Below are positions 21,995 to 32,022 of a DNA stretch of 64,000 nt, piece by piece. The notes beneath the pieces were generated by a model, which had not been told where the DNA came from, ran no database searches, and saw nothing but the letters and a program-made list of their open reading frames with translations. Position 1 is the stretch's first letter. Each line of letters starts with the position of its first letter. This stretch comes from Isoetes taiwanensis (Eukaryota > Streptophyta > Lycopodiopsida > Isoetales > Isoetaceae). The position numbers and the translations under genes are program-made. Where the stretch lies: assembly GCA_021234155.1 (NCBI GenBank), contig JAJEKV010000031.1:8448748-8512747 (forward strand), given 5' to 3'.

Positions 21995-22023
21995 GCAGAA
22001 AGAAGCCCACCCGGATTTTACGT
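21995..22023 (-). repeat. Right inverted repeat of the recombinase unit
   Basis: Inverse partner of 18655-18684. It lies 330 bases after the stop codon of the recombinase gene. Confidence 0.65.
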
Positions 22024-22582
22024 TCTTAAAAAATGGGGAAGTAATTTTTCTGGGCTGAGCACAGCCCTGGGCCTGACACGTATGTGTCCATTGCATTTTT
22101 CAATTCCAATAAAAAGAAAAATCTCCAGCCCGCCACGTGCACTCACTTATTCAAGGCATTAATTTGTGTCAGGACATTTAGGAGCATTTATGGCGGATTT
22201 ATGAGCATTTATGTTCTTCCGCCTGGATGTTATCTCTTCCCTCCATACAGCATAGCGGCCGGAATTTGATGCTCCAAACCACCGAAATCTTTCGCTGCAG
22301 ATTGCGTATGACTGAATGAGATAAACCCATCAAATTTAATCGATAAGAAGAGCACGCCTTCAAATGACGAGTACATGTGCGAAATCATGGCCAATCCAAC
22401 TACTACGCCGTTCTCGATAAGGATAAGCAAAGAATGCAAGAGCGTAACCCACGAGAAATTCATGGTCGGGAGGGAAGATACGAGATTGGAAGAAAAAAAA
22501 TTGGATGGGAAGGAAGATCGGCAGGAATTGAGCGTAAAAGGGAGGATTTATGGGGAATTGAGGTCCGGCTGGCTGCCGCAGC

Positions 22583-23232
22583 TTGTGCAGGGAGCAAGTG
22601 GGCGGGATTAATTGCGAAGCCGGGAGCTATGGTCGGGCCGGAGGTGGGCATTTGTGTGGGTTTTATATTTGGGGACATCCGAGAGGCCGGAATTGGGTCG
22701 CACTGGGGGTCCGCTTCTTCAGCCGTATCCACGCTTGTGGATTACAAGTGGCATATTCCACAAACCCCATATTCCATTACCATGGGTTGCATGCTTCCAC
22801 GCCCAAGACTCAAGAAGCTTACTCCCTGGGTCGGTCTATGATTCTTTGCTCTGCTCTGGCTATGGCAGATCCGTCTTCCGGCGCCTCCGACCTAGATTTT
22901 GAATTTGCAACTCCGGCACTAAGCCAATGGAATGATGCATTAAACGAATTCATGAAGGCAAAGATCGTCCGATACAAGATAGCATGATTTGCACACTTTC
23001 TCAAAAAACCCCAAATTCTAAAGTCGGAAGCAAGGGAAGGAAGATTTCGGAGTATTTGAAATTCCATCAAACTCTTGAAGGTAAAGATTTGCATGGCGGA
23101 GTTATTGATCCTTCACACAAAAAGAACAAGAGCCGGAAGGAGATCCGAGTTAAAAAAAAGTTTTTTAGTCCAATTCCGCAAGCAGAAAGCGTAGATGCCC
23201 ACTTCAAATGTGCGGCAAAGAGTGGGATTTGA
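22583..23232 (+). other. Two overlapping coding-like frames, unrecognised
   Basis: One frame ends at 22987 (MADPSSGASDLDFEFATPAL, then WNDALNEFMKAKIVRYKIA). A second begins at its stop in an ATGA overlap (22984-23232; SKGRKISEYLKFHQTLEGKD, then QAESVDAHFKCAAKSGI). The amino acid make-up looks coding, but I recognise no family and no splice structure. They may be pieces of a captured gene broken by a frameshift. Confidence 0.3.
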
Positions 23233-23394
23233 TTCAAAAATTGATCTTTGGATATTCAAGGAAATATGATTCGAAACGAACAAACCCGACGGATCAATGC
23301 AATTACCGTTTCAAACAAGGAAGTTGAAAGTTCACGATATCGACATGAGCTCGCTTTACCACCGCATTAATTCCAGATAAAGGGAATGGCCGGG

Positions 23395-23477
23395 AAAGCT
23401 TGATTCCAAATAAGAAAATCGGCCGACGCGGAGGCGAGGCCGGTTTGATCAAGGCTGAATCAAGCCCAAATGCCATT
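23395..23477. repeat. GC-rich foldback (83 bp), same core as 18559-18648
   Basis: Arms start AATGGCCGGGAAAGCTTGAT and are inverted at 23457-23477 (GCTTGATTC shared exactly). The centre CGGCCGACGCGGAGGCGAGG is nearly the same as the centre of the foldback at 18559-18648. Confidence 0.6.
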
Positions 23478-24065
23478 CGATTAACGGAAGGTCGGTTAGG
23501 GCTGCATTCACCATCGATCTTTGCCATGTGGACGGCAGAGATTGTTTTGTTGCGTATCACTGAGCAGCCACAGAAAGCAAAAAAAAAATGTAATGTCGAC
23601 CAAAAAAAAAAACGTGTAATGTCGACCAACAAACGCGGCAGGCATCCACAAATATAATCTTTGCCACGTGTCATCATCCCACCGGGCGGATAAGGTGAAT
23701 GCAGCCTAACCGTCCTTTACGGTGGATTTAGAAGGCAAGAAGTGGAGGACCTAAATCGTGGCACAAAGCGCAGGATTTGGGAGGCCAAATGCGATCAACA
23801 ATCTGCCCGTCAGATTCCTCGACCCTTCTATCTTTTGGATAATATAGTCTTTTATTGGAAGTGTTGTAGATACCTTTTTAAAAGCAAACAAATTTCTTAT
23901 ATCATACTCTATGGTGAAAATGGGATATCCCTGCATATTCGAATTTGAAGGTGGAGATTTTGAGAGGAGAAGCATGCATATATATAACAGATTGAATAAT
24001 AGAAAGTCCCTCCAGGCTTGATTCCGGAGGGTCAACCAAGCCTCTTGGGTGGCCGTAAATGTTTT

Positions 24066-24140
24066 ATGTTCATGGCGATGGTGGCCTAGTGGTCAGACCA
24101 CTGGATATGGGTGTTCCCCGCCAAGGTTCAAACCCCATTA
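24066..24140 (+). repeat. tRNA-derived SINE head
   Basis: An A box TGGCCTAGTGG and a B box GGTTCAAACCC are spaced as in a tRNA gene, in a ~70-base tRNA-like segment. A second B-box-like TTCAAATCC lies near 24274. The acceptor stem does not pair fully, so I read it as the promoter head of a SINE, not a tRNA. The 3' end is not clear. Confidence 0.6.
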
Positions 24141-24320
24141 GCTATCATTGCATGACATGTTTGAAAGAAAAATATATAACACTTATTATCATTGGGAATG
24201 TTATAGTCGTTATGATCAGCAATCTTCTATCGTGCAGGCGTTGAACGCACAGTGAAGAAATGCAGAAATGCAGGTTCAAATCCTGCATGTTCTAGCTTAA
24301 AATAGACAAGACGGGGAAGA

Positions 24321-24362
24321 GAAACGTTCGCGGCGGCCTTGGCCGCCGCGATAAGTTTCTTG
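24321..24362. repeat. Short GC-rich hairpin
   Basis: The near-perfect hairpin TCGCGGCGGCC / GGCCGCCGCGA has a 2-base loop, extended by AGAAAC / GTTTCT. Confidence 0.7.
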
Positions 24363-24369
24363 TAGAAAT

Positions 24370-25925
24370 AAATGAAGTTGAAAACCCTGCTTGGCCCAAC
24401 GCTATTATGAGTCAGTGTCTTTTGCCGTTGAACTGTAGGCAGTGTCTATTGATTATGATGACACAAACAGATCCAACTCCAAAGTATTATATGGCAGGGC
24501 AGAAACGACATGCATGATGGATAACTTAATATGACATGCATATTAAGAAAATGTTGCTAGTAAACCTTCCATCATCAGATTTCAAAGGTGTTTAACTATA
24601 TTTATATCCATCAACAATATCAGGCATTCTAAAACCTAATAGAAAACAACCCAAAGAAGACAACATCTAGCTTGAGTATGACAAAATTTAAAAGAAGGGG
24701 CTGCTCATAAAAGAAAGGTTAATGTGCAGGATGCTGTTAGATAAGAATAGACTCCTTGGGAGAAAAGTTGTGTTCGAAGAAAATGACAAATTTAATATAT
24801 TGCGTTTGTTGCAGAATGACACAAAAATAGATGATAGTAACAAATTCATGAATAACTGTCGACCAAATTATAGAATCAACCAAAGAGTGCTCCTTATTGC
24901 AAATTTAGATCAGAACATAGAATATAGAGCAAGGTGCTCCATCGATTTGCCATGGAAATAATTTTAGCTCGATTGCTCTGACACACAAACCTCTTGTTAA
25001 AACATGTAGAGCAACTCGAAATTGGATCAATGAAACTGCTTGCAGGAAAGAAATCGATCTTCTTAGACATCGGGTACTTCTGGAAAGCAATGAGACAATA
25101 ACCTTAATTCCCCTTCTGAGATGATAACTCTATTTGCCCTTCTGTTTTTAAAGAGGGTGTGACCCTGCAGATCTTTTAAGTCCAAAGATGAGAGCCCTAC
25201 TCACCTGTCACTGCAAACTATCACTTCAAATAGAAAGAAAGTGGTGAACACCATACTCAAGTTTCCTTAGCTCTAAAATTAATTTAAGCTCTCAACCATA
25301 ACTCTCCCACGACACGATCTCCACCATTGAATTGGAAAATGAGGAACATATCCCACAGGCACACCTCCCATTTCTAGGGTTTGCCCTTTTTTGGGAACCC
25401 AAATCTCGCAAAAAACAAGAGTTTGATTAAGTAAAAAATAAATGAATCCATAATTCCATGCCTATAGTAGAATTTAGATCTAACCTTTAACACACATCCC
25501 ATCCCACTGCCCCACAGTATAAAAAATTGATGGAAATATAAATCTATGTGTTTTAGCGAACTGTGCATCCATTTTATAATATGCATAATAATGTTCCTCT
25601 GTCATTCATGGTGGCGTCTCTCCAAGCCTTTCTTTTGGAAGCATTGTCCTTAACAAGGCTGTGATAGCCAGGTTTTCCATTGACTAGTATTTTAAGTGCG
25701 ACTGCCATAGCCAAATTTTCCATTGCCTGGAATTTCAAGCACGGCTACCATATAGCCACGTTTTTCATTGTTCAGAATTTAGAGTGCAGCATGTTCATAT
25801 ATGTTTAGCTCCAATAGGTTTGCAAAATAAAAAAGCAAGCGCTCCCTTTGCTGCACCATCCTTCAGATTTTAATCTAGGAAGTCATAGCCATTGCATAGG
25901 AAGAAGAAATTGGATCAAACCACAT
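24370..25925. other. No supported gene
   Basis: AT-rich sequence with short frames only (24722-24961 plus, 24905-25090 minus, 25374-25586 minus). At 25625-25800 there is a loosely repeated motif (ATAGCCA.GTTTTTCCATTG.C, three times). Nothing else is supported. Confidence 0.4.
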
Positions 25926-27180
25926 CTTTTTTTACGAGTACTTATGCTAGTCTTAAAATCAAATTGGAAATGCAATGTAATCCATGATGAACATGATTTT
26001 TAGACTTCCAAATATTCCAAAGAGCTACTTGAATAACAATGTATAAGAATTTGTCATTGGATTGAATAAGAGACAGCAGATTATGATTATGAAAAATACC
26101 AAATTTACTACATAGCCATGACTAGAAGCCATTAAGTTTACTGCAAAGGAAGATATGGCTCATAGTTTCACCATGGAAATAATTAAGAGGGCAAGCAGCA
26201 GCAATATTGGCATCTCTCATGGACAAGGATTGAAGATTTTTTAAATTGTCGTGAGCAATAAGCCATATGAGTAGCAAATATTAGGAGAACAGGAATTCCA
26301 TACATTTGAAGACAAGGATTTAACTTGATCAGGTCGATTGACCATTATTCATAGCCTTACAAGGATCTTCATTGTAGTTTAAGACCTTATAGATTTTCTT
26401 GACCCTGTAACCAGTTCTGCCCTCAATGCTCCAGTTACTATCATCCATATTTTGGATAATATTAGTGGTAGATAGATTGCACACAATCTGCTTATAATGA
26501 AGATCTTCTTATCAGAGAATGAACCCTGAATTTTGATATAGTGGTAGGACATTAAACTGCCACACCCGAGGTCGCAGGTTTAAACCTAGCCAATATCGAT
26601 CTAGTAATGGGAACCTTAAAAATCCATTGCCCCGAGGTCATAGATTCAAGTATGACCAACCCGTCTGTGGTAGAGACCTTAAACTTGCCATATGTACTCG
26701 ATAATCACATGCAAAGCAGCTCCTAGCATATCGCGCCTAGGTAATGGATTGGCTTCCATGTGATGTGTAGAATAAAGTGATATAGAATGTACTCATGATG
26801 TGGTGATGAATAGAACGACGTTCAAAAAAAAAAAGGAACTCTGAATAATAGACCTTAATTTTGTCCAGGAAATGAACTTGTTATTGATAAAGAGATCTCT
26901 CACATAGTTGGATCTTGCATTAGAACATTTTCTTTAAATCCTTAGGTGCTTGATTGCTAACATTGTAGAGTTCTGATCAGACACGATAGGATTCCAAAAG
27001 ATATGCATGTTGAGATGAAGCTTCTCAAGTAAATAGGGGAGATTGCATTCCAAGCCTTAATAAGATTACACATAGGGGGATAAATATTAGGAGCGTGTTT
27101 CAAGTTGACAAATGCAGAATTAGGAAGCAAGTGTTGAATTATGGGATGGTCATGAAGATAATTTTTCTGTATCCAATACC
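25926..27180 (-). pseudogene. Decayed 3' part of a LINE ORF2
   Basis: Minus-strand frames at 27193-26957 (HAPNIYPPMCNLIKAWNAIS) align by eye with ORF2 of the LINE at 2638-10699 (PAPNISPLMRSIILAWNKVH), in the stretch before zf-RVT. Further fragments down to about 25930 resemble the zf-RVT region. Frameshifts and stops are many, and a SINE (26532-26835) splits it. It is much older than the LINE at 2.6-10.7 kb. Confidence 0.6.
26532..26835 (+). mobile_element. Dimeric tRNA-derived SINE with poly(A) and 11-bp target duplication
   Basis: It starts with an A box (TATAGTGGTAGGAC) and a B box (GGTTTAAACC). A second, similar anticodon-to-T-arm block follows (CCCCGAGGTCATAGATTCAA), so the head looks duplicated. 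It ends in 11 A. Flanks are GAACCCTGAAT (26521-26531) and GAACTCTGAAT (26836-26846), one mismatch. It lies inside the old LINE remnant. Confidence 0.78.
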
Positions 27181-27181
27181 T

Positions 27182-27244
27182 ACTCATAAACATCTAGACG
27201 ATTTTGCCCAATTAGTTAAGAGCATGTCGGTTAAGAAGGTTACA
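27182..27244 (+). repeat. TRIM LTR fragment (3' end)
   Basis: The sequence CTCATAAACATCTAGACGAT to GTTACA matches the 3' part of the LTR that ends at 32762. It is followed by the same non-LTR sequence in both places, so it was duplicated together with the downstream repeat. Confidence 0.65.
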
Positions 27245-27283
27245 CATTGTTTGCTTCAATTTGGGATTTATGACTAGCCCAGA

Positions 27284-27511
27284 ATGGACAACATCATGCT
27301 TCTACATTACAAAGACGGACATTTACTTGACATTCCTGCCATATCTGATATTGGAAACCCAGAAGCTCGCCATGGAAGGAAGAAAATGAAACTTGTCGCC
27401 GGCACAGAGTTCTCCGCCGCTTTGGAAGATGAATTGCTAGATACAGAAGGCTCGGATCGTGTACAAAACTTAGCTATAGCAATGGATGTTGAGATTTCGG
27501 ACGTTACATGA
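27284..27511 (+). CDS. Small coding-like ORF of unknown function in the repeat family
   Basis: A 75-codon frame starts MDNIMLLHYKDGHLLDIPAI and is acidic towards the end (ALEDELLDTEGSDRVQNLAI). The same frame resumes briefly after the stop (YFEMDCLRPLPSDPILYAAP), suggesting a nonsense change in a longer protein. In copy 2 all but the first dozen codons are deleted. Not recognised. Confidence 0.35.
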   Translation: MDNIMLLHYKDGHLLDIPAISDIGNPEARHGRKKMKLVAGTEFSAALEDELLDTEGSDRVQNLAIAMDVEISDVT

Positions 27512-28017
27512 TATTTTGAAATGGATTGTCTCAGACCATTGCCATCGGATCCAATACTTTATGCTGCTCCCATATGGCACGCATTCTAAATATATGCTAC
27601 GCCTTCACGTTACAAATATCGCTATGGCGATTTCCATGATTAATTGTGAGGCTATGCTTGCATTAAAATTAATGTTCCAACACCATAAAGGTATGCCTGT
27701 ACAATCAATTCTCCGCGGCTATAAACTTGGCGAGCCGAACATGTGCTTATTACCCATGCAATTAGCTCGACAGTAACACATTTTCCGTTCCCAGGAGCTT
27801 ATTGCGACCTATTTCGATGTCGAATGAGAAAATGAAATTTCTCTAACGAATAAAATCATGCTTTATCTACTGTGTCAAGAAGGCTTTGTGTTGTGGCCTT
27901 ATTTCCATAGTAAGAAGGTCAAGTAAATGACCTTTCGTGTATACATGTAAAGAGAGGTTTGATAAAATTTTGACTTATTGACCATGTGCTACCATGTGGC
28001 AAATGTTATGTACTAGA

Positions 28018-28168
28018 TAATCGATGGCTGGAGGATATTGCGCCTTGTAAAGTGACGAGGCGGCTCCAGCCAAGGCGGCGCACGAGTAGCGGAGCCGCGA
28101 GTGTGCCGCTGAGGCTGGCGGCGACGCCAAGCCACTTTACTGGCGCAATATCCGAGGGTCGTCGATTA
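28018..28168. repeat. 151-bp GC-rich foldback, copy in repeat 1
   Basis: Arms of about 38 bases begin TAATCGATGG and end TCGATTA; GGATATTGCGCC and GGCGCAATATCC pair perfectly, as does TAAAGTG with CACTTTA. Within the centre, GCGGCTCC pairs with GGAGCCGC and CGGCGCA with TGTGCCG in interleaved order, which would give a pseudoknot-like shape if single stranded. TAGATAAT precedes or overlaps the left edge here and at 33015 and 50121. Confidence 0.85.
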
Positions 28169-28225
28169 ACGAAGGCCGTTGATTAACCAGCATAATAAAT
28201 TGATGGTTCAAATTATGAATCATAT

Positions 28226-28241
28226 GCTGCCACGTGGCAGC
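28226..28241. promoter_or_regulatory. 16-bp perfect palindrome with a G-box
   Basis: GCTGCCACGTGGCAGC centres on CACGTG, the binding core of plant bZIP and bHLH factors. It ends four bases before the ATG of the small ORF and is conserved in the inverted copy near 63970-63985. Confidence 0.5.
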
Positions 28242-28245
28242 TCTG

Positions 28246-28419
28246 ATGGCAAGAAGGCCGATGGCTATGGCAACAGAACAAACTCTAAATCTTGAAGATG
28301 TGAGCTTCAGAATTGTTGATTTAACTTTAGAAATGCGTTCGAAATGCTGGCTCGAGGCTTTAGAAGATAAAAATCTGTCTTTTGAGTGCTGGCTACGGAA
28401 TCTATTTTTGAATATCTAG
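28246..28419 (+). CDS. Small acidic ORF conserved between the repeat copies
   Basis: A 57-codon frame starts MARRPMAMATEQTLNLEDVS and continues LTLEMRSKCWLEALEDKN. In the inverted copy (63890 and downwards) the same frame is kept (LTLEMLSKCWLEALQGKN) and then continues with a segment reading AMESIFEGMAIAREEDAEAL. In copy 1 the ~2.1-kb insertion cuts it. I do not recognise the protein. Conservation of frame between copies suggests it once coded. Confidence 0.4.
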   Translation: MARRPMAMATEQTLNLEDVSFRIVDLTLEMRSKCWLEALEDKNLSFECWLRNLFLNI

Positions 28420-30513
28420 CATTATAACAGAGGTTTTTTTTTGTGATTTTATACACTTTTTGGCATGGTTTTCATATGATTTCATGGGCGTATTCAGGTG
28501 GACGTACTAAACGGTATTTCTAGAGTGCACCCATTTGTTAGCCATTGATTTTAAAGAAGAGGGAAAATCGTGTGGTTGTGGGGATTCTATTCTATTGTTT
28601 GCATGTTTTTTTACTTAGCAGGTTTGTGGTTTTCAAAGAAACGTTTTTGAAGCGATTAGGGTTCCGGATTTGGCATCGACGGCTCTGATACAGGGTTAAT
28701 TGGTCCATGGCGGAGGAGTTCGGTGAAGAGCCGGATTTCAGAGTTGTTTGAAGGGCTGATGCACAGGAGCGAGCACAGGACTGATGTTTTGCAGTGTTGA
28801 TGCAGAAAAGCAAGCAGACAGCGGGTTTTGGGGATGTTTTGCATAGGCCTTGATGGCATGGGCATGCCGGATTTGCAGGGCGAAGCATGGTGTTTCCTTC
28901 ATATTATTTCAGGAGATTATTTCCTTCATATTTTATTGTTTGGGGTTTCCTTCATATTATTTCTTGGATTTGGATACATGGCTTCTGCTCGATTGCAACA
29001 GGGTTCTGGCAGGTGAGGGCTAGCGCACAGGACACCGGAGATGTTTCAATGTCTGGCAGTTCATAGTATTCTCTCATGCTCGTTTTCATGCTAGAAGTGG
29101 CCTGTCTGAAGCAGGAGCAGAATCTCAAAGGAATCCAATACAGGAATTTGATGTTAGTGAGCAAAGTAACAAAGATTCTGGCCTTCGTGAGCTAAAGAAG
29201 TTGAATATGCCATTTGTTGAAGCTGATAAAACAAGCACAGCAACAAAGAATAATGCATTGGGAAAAAATGTTGCTACTGAGAGGAGACAACCGTAGTATG
29301 TGGCATATGTCTCTCAGCGAGCAACGAAGTAGAACAGGGTAAATTGGATTGTTGTGATCACTATTTTTGCTTCCCATGCATCAGGGAATGGTCTAAAGTA
29401 GAATCACGTTGTCCACTCTGTAAGCAACGTTTTGTTTCTATCAAGGGACCAGTAACAGAAGGACATAGCCGCAGCAGGATAGTTAGGGTACCAATGCGTA
29501 CTCAGGTATATCTCCTTCTTTGGCTTCTTAACAATTTATGTGTTGTAACGCTGTTTCTAACAAAGGCCTTTCCTAGAAAAACATGTACATGATATTGTGA
29601 TACATTGATGAATTCAATTTGCACTTCTTTCAGGTTTATGTACCATCAGAAGAGGATGTTCACGAAAGCCTGGGCATTTTTGTGTGACCGCAAATCTTTT
29701 GAGTCAGACTGCCATGCACTTCTACAATTGCACTCTGGAAATCCCTCTGGCAAAACTGTGTGTTGCTTCAGCAAGTCCAATTTGTTGTACTTGTTCTACA
29801 TACTTTCTTCTTATTCAAATGTATGTTATTGGCGCATCTGATCTGCTTGCTGTCTATGGAAACAAGTTGCTGTTAAGTTTGGAGTTATATTAGAGTTTTC
29901 TTGTTGTTCATGTAATTCAAATTTACAGAGCTGCAGGTTGTAATGCAAGCAGCTCTAGTGTTGAACAGGAATGGAGTTCCATCTGTGCACATTGTATGTA
30001 TGTTTGGTGTTAAGTAGTCTGTCTGTACATGTTTGACTTCAACGGAATACAATTGAGACAACCGGTTTGACCCCATCTTGTTTTTGGATGAACGGCCATA
30101 GTTTGTGGGTTTGGAATAATCCATGGAATATTACTTGGATCAAGGGCCAGGGTTAGACGAGTATGAGAACCCCTTATGCTAGTTTGTGTACACGTTTTCA
30201 TTTGCATTGTTTTTACGATTTTTATATTCTATAGGCCCTAAATTTTTCGTTCTTCACAGATCTCACAAACATATAACAATATATAACAATAAACAACGAT
30301 TATATGACTTTCTTTTTGGTTTAGATGCTACATATTCACTCAAGGGAGTTTGGATTGTGTATAACTAATTATTACAAACCATTGCATTCCACACTTAAAA
30401 ATAAAATTCCCTCTTAAACCCCCTTTGGTTTGGGTGCATTTTCACACGGGGGTGACTCCGGGCATCGAGAGCTGTTGGATGAGCATATATGCCTTTTATT
30501 CCTCGATCTAGAC
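28416..30513 (+). mobile_element. Insertion in repeat copy 1 carrying a RING gene fragment
   Basis: Alignment to the inverted copy shows continuous sequence there and about 2.1 kb extra here, bounded by CTATTTTTGAA on the left and GAGAGGAAGA on the right. No terminal repeat or target duplication is clear. The left side begins TCTAGCATTATAAC and the right side ends GATCTAG, reminiscent of a Helitron TC and CTAG, but I see no proper terminal hairpin and the A/T target rule fails. Confidence 0.45.
29095..29720 (+). pseudogene. RING-finger (PHD/RING-type) gene fragment
   Basis: After an acidic stretch (RELKKLNMPFVEADK), a one-base frame break leads into a C3HC4 RING: VVCGICLS, then LDCCDHYFCFPCIREW, then SRCPLCKQRF. 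An exon donor follows at about 29504 (PMRTQ then GTATAT) and, after an intron, an acceptor at 29634 leads to VYVPSEEDVHESLG before a stop. This order and the PSEE segment match plant nuclear PHD/RING proteins, in which a PHD finger would follow. The PHD part is missing. Frameshift and truncation indicate a captured or duplicated gene piece with its intron retained, not a working E3 ligase. Confidence 0.75.
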
Positions 30514-32022
30514 CGTAGAGAGGAAGACAGTTGAAGCATTGAGAAGCTTTTGAATCATAAATCTTAGTATGAACAAGGGGATTGAATGACGCAGCCCAGC
30601 AACAAAAAACTTGTAAGAATCAGAACTAGTATACGTAGAAACAGGGCGCTTCAAAAAATAGTTTATCTTTTTACCTTTCAAGTATTCTGGAGGTTTTTGC
30701 TATGGTGGATGATTGAGTTGGGTAAGCAGAGCAGGGCTCTTCTCCCTGCGAAAGATCCATCTGCGAAACAAAGCAGGGCCTACGAAAGATCCATCTATGG
30801 TATCTGCGAGATCAGGAACGAATGCATTGGATTAGATGCATTTGCAGAGCAGGGCCGTAATGACATCCATCTGCCCTGCCAAAAAAAAGGTCGCACAGCA
30901 GCGCCGCTATAGATAACAGGGGCAATATTCTGCATTATAAAATAGACACAATTTTACAATAATTTGAACCACAAACTTCGGATGGCCTACACACAACGAC
31001 CTGGAAAATTGCAGTGCATTTATTGGCTCCCAATTTGGGCTTGGATTCCAGAGGAGTATTAAACTCATGGAATGGAGATAATTAGACTTGTGGTTTCAAC
31101 TTTCTAGATTATTCCACAAGTCGAATATGCATATATTTCGAGATAAATTCGTTCGCCGGGACTACTATCTCAAAAAAATGGGGTTAGACTCATCTAAACT
31201 CAGGCTCCATTCCACAAGTCAAATACCCAAGGGGGTATTAGGCTCGTCTAAACTCATACTCCATTCCACAAGCCGAATACCTCCTTTGGCTATCCCACAA
31301 GTCGAATACCACCTCTATTTTTTATTTTTTTTACATTCCAATTTTAAGTTAACTTCTTATGGCTTTTTCATCATCTCTAGATCATGAAATAGAGATGGTT
31401 CTTTGGGCAATGCAATTCTTATTGGTTTAGTATACCTAATAAGACATACTTAACTTGGAATCTTGCATACTCAAGTGGTCAATTAATTTCAACTAACATT
31501 GTTTATTTTCCATTATTATTGGTAATGGTTCATACAACAAATTGCTAAATATCTATTCAATTTCCATTATCAGTTTGAGTTATAACTTGTATATAAAACA
31601 AGTTCTTACATTAAAACATACAATAACAAAGCAAATAATGATTATTTGCTTCTGCTTAATAAACAATTTAAAGGCCCAGGGATTTGGATACTGGAATATC
31701 CATTTAGCCAACCCACAAATCTCAGTACTAGGGCAAAACGGTGTGCTCATACAGCGAAAACGATGGTAATATCAAGACTTAAAAGGACAAAACAAATTGA
31801 TTCCTCCTTAGCCAATGCATATATCTCAGCCATACTAGTGCAAATCGTGTGCCCATATAGTGAAAAAGATAGTAATATCAAGGCTTAAAAGGACATAACA
31901 AATTGATTCTTTCTTTGTAGAGACACTGCTTGATTAAAAGTCCTTCGTTTATGTGCCTTATGGAGAATCAGCTTATATGGTTTGTGATGCTCTAGGACAA
32001 GTATTGTTCTAGTGGAAGATAT

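Larger units (their letters stand above)
18655..22023. mobile_element. Inverted-repeat-bounded unit carrying a Crypton-like tyrosine recombinase gene
   Basis: The left end ACGTGAAATTCGGCGTGGGC (18655-18684) and the right end (21995-22023) are inverse copies, about 27 of 30 aligned bases, sharing the block GTGGGCTTCTTTCTGC exactly. Weaker similarity (CCATT) continues 10-15 bases outside. Between them lies one intact, spliced gene (19566-21668) with a GC-rich leader. Known Cryptons lack terminal inverted repeats, so this is either a new arrangement or a recombinase gene picked up by another DNA transposon. No target duplication is clear. The unit is 3.37 kb. Confidence 0.6.
27245..31985 (+). 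repeat. Dispersed repeat family, copy 1 (longest)
   Basis: Stretches match copy 2 (32763-33268, direct) and copy 3 (57945-64000, inverted). Shared landmarks in order are: a start after the LTR end (TTTGCTTCAA), GTCAAGAAGGCTTTG at 27872, the foldback 28018-28168, a G-box palindrome at 28226 followed by a small ORF, the block at 30520-30900, and an end at AGCTTATA (about 31978). Relative to copy 3, a ~2.1-kb insertion (28416-30513) holds a RING gene fragment. Class is unknown; no transposase is visible. Confidence 0.65.

Noticed and set aside
22377-22841. 154-codon frame as a gene
   Set aside because: Overlaps two other open frames on the same strand and one on the other, with no motif; I could not choose among them.
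24066-24140. Functional tRNA gene
   Set aside because: tRNA-like boxes present, but stems do not close properly and a SINE-like body follows.
28416-30513. Helitron identity of the RING-carrying insertion
   Set aside because: TC and CTAG are present near the edges, but there is no GC-rich hairpin before CTAG and the base after it is A, not T.
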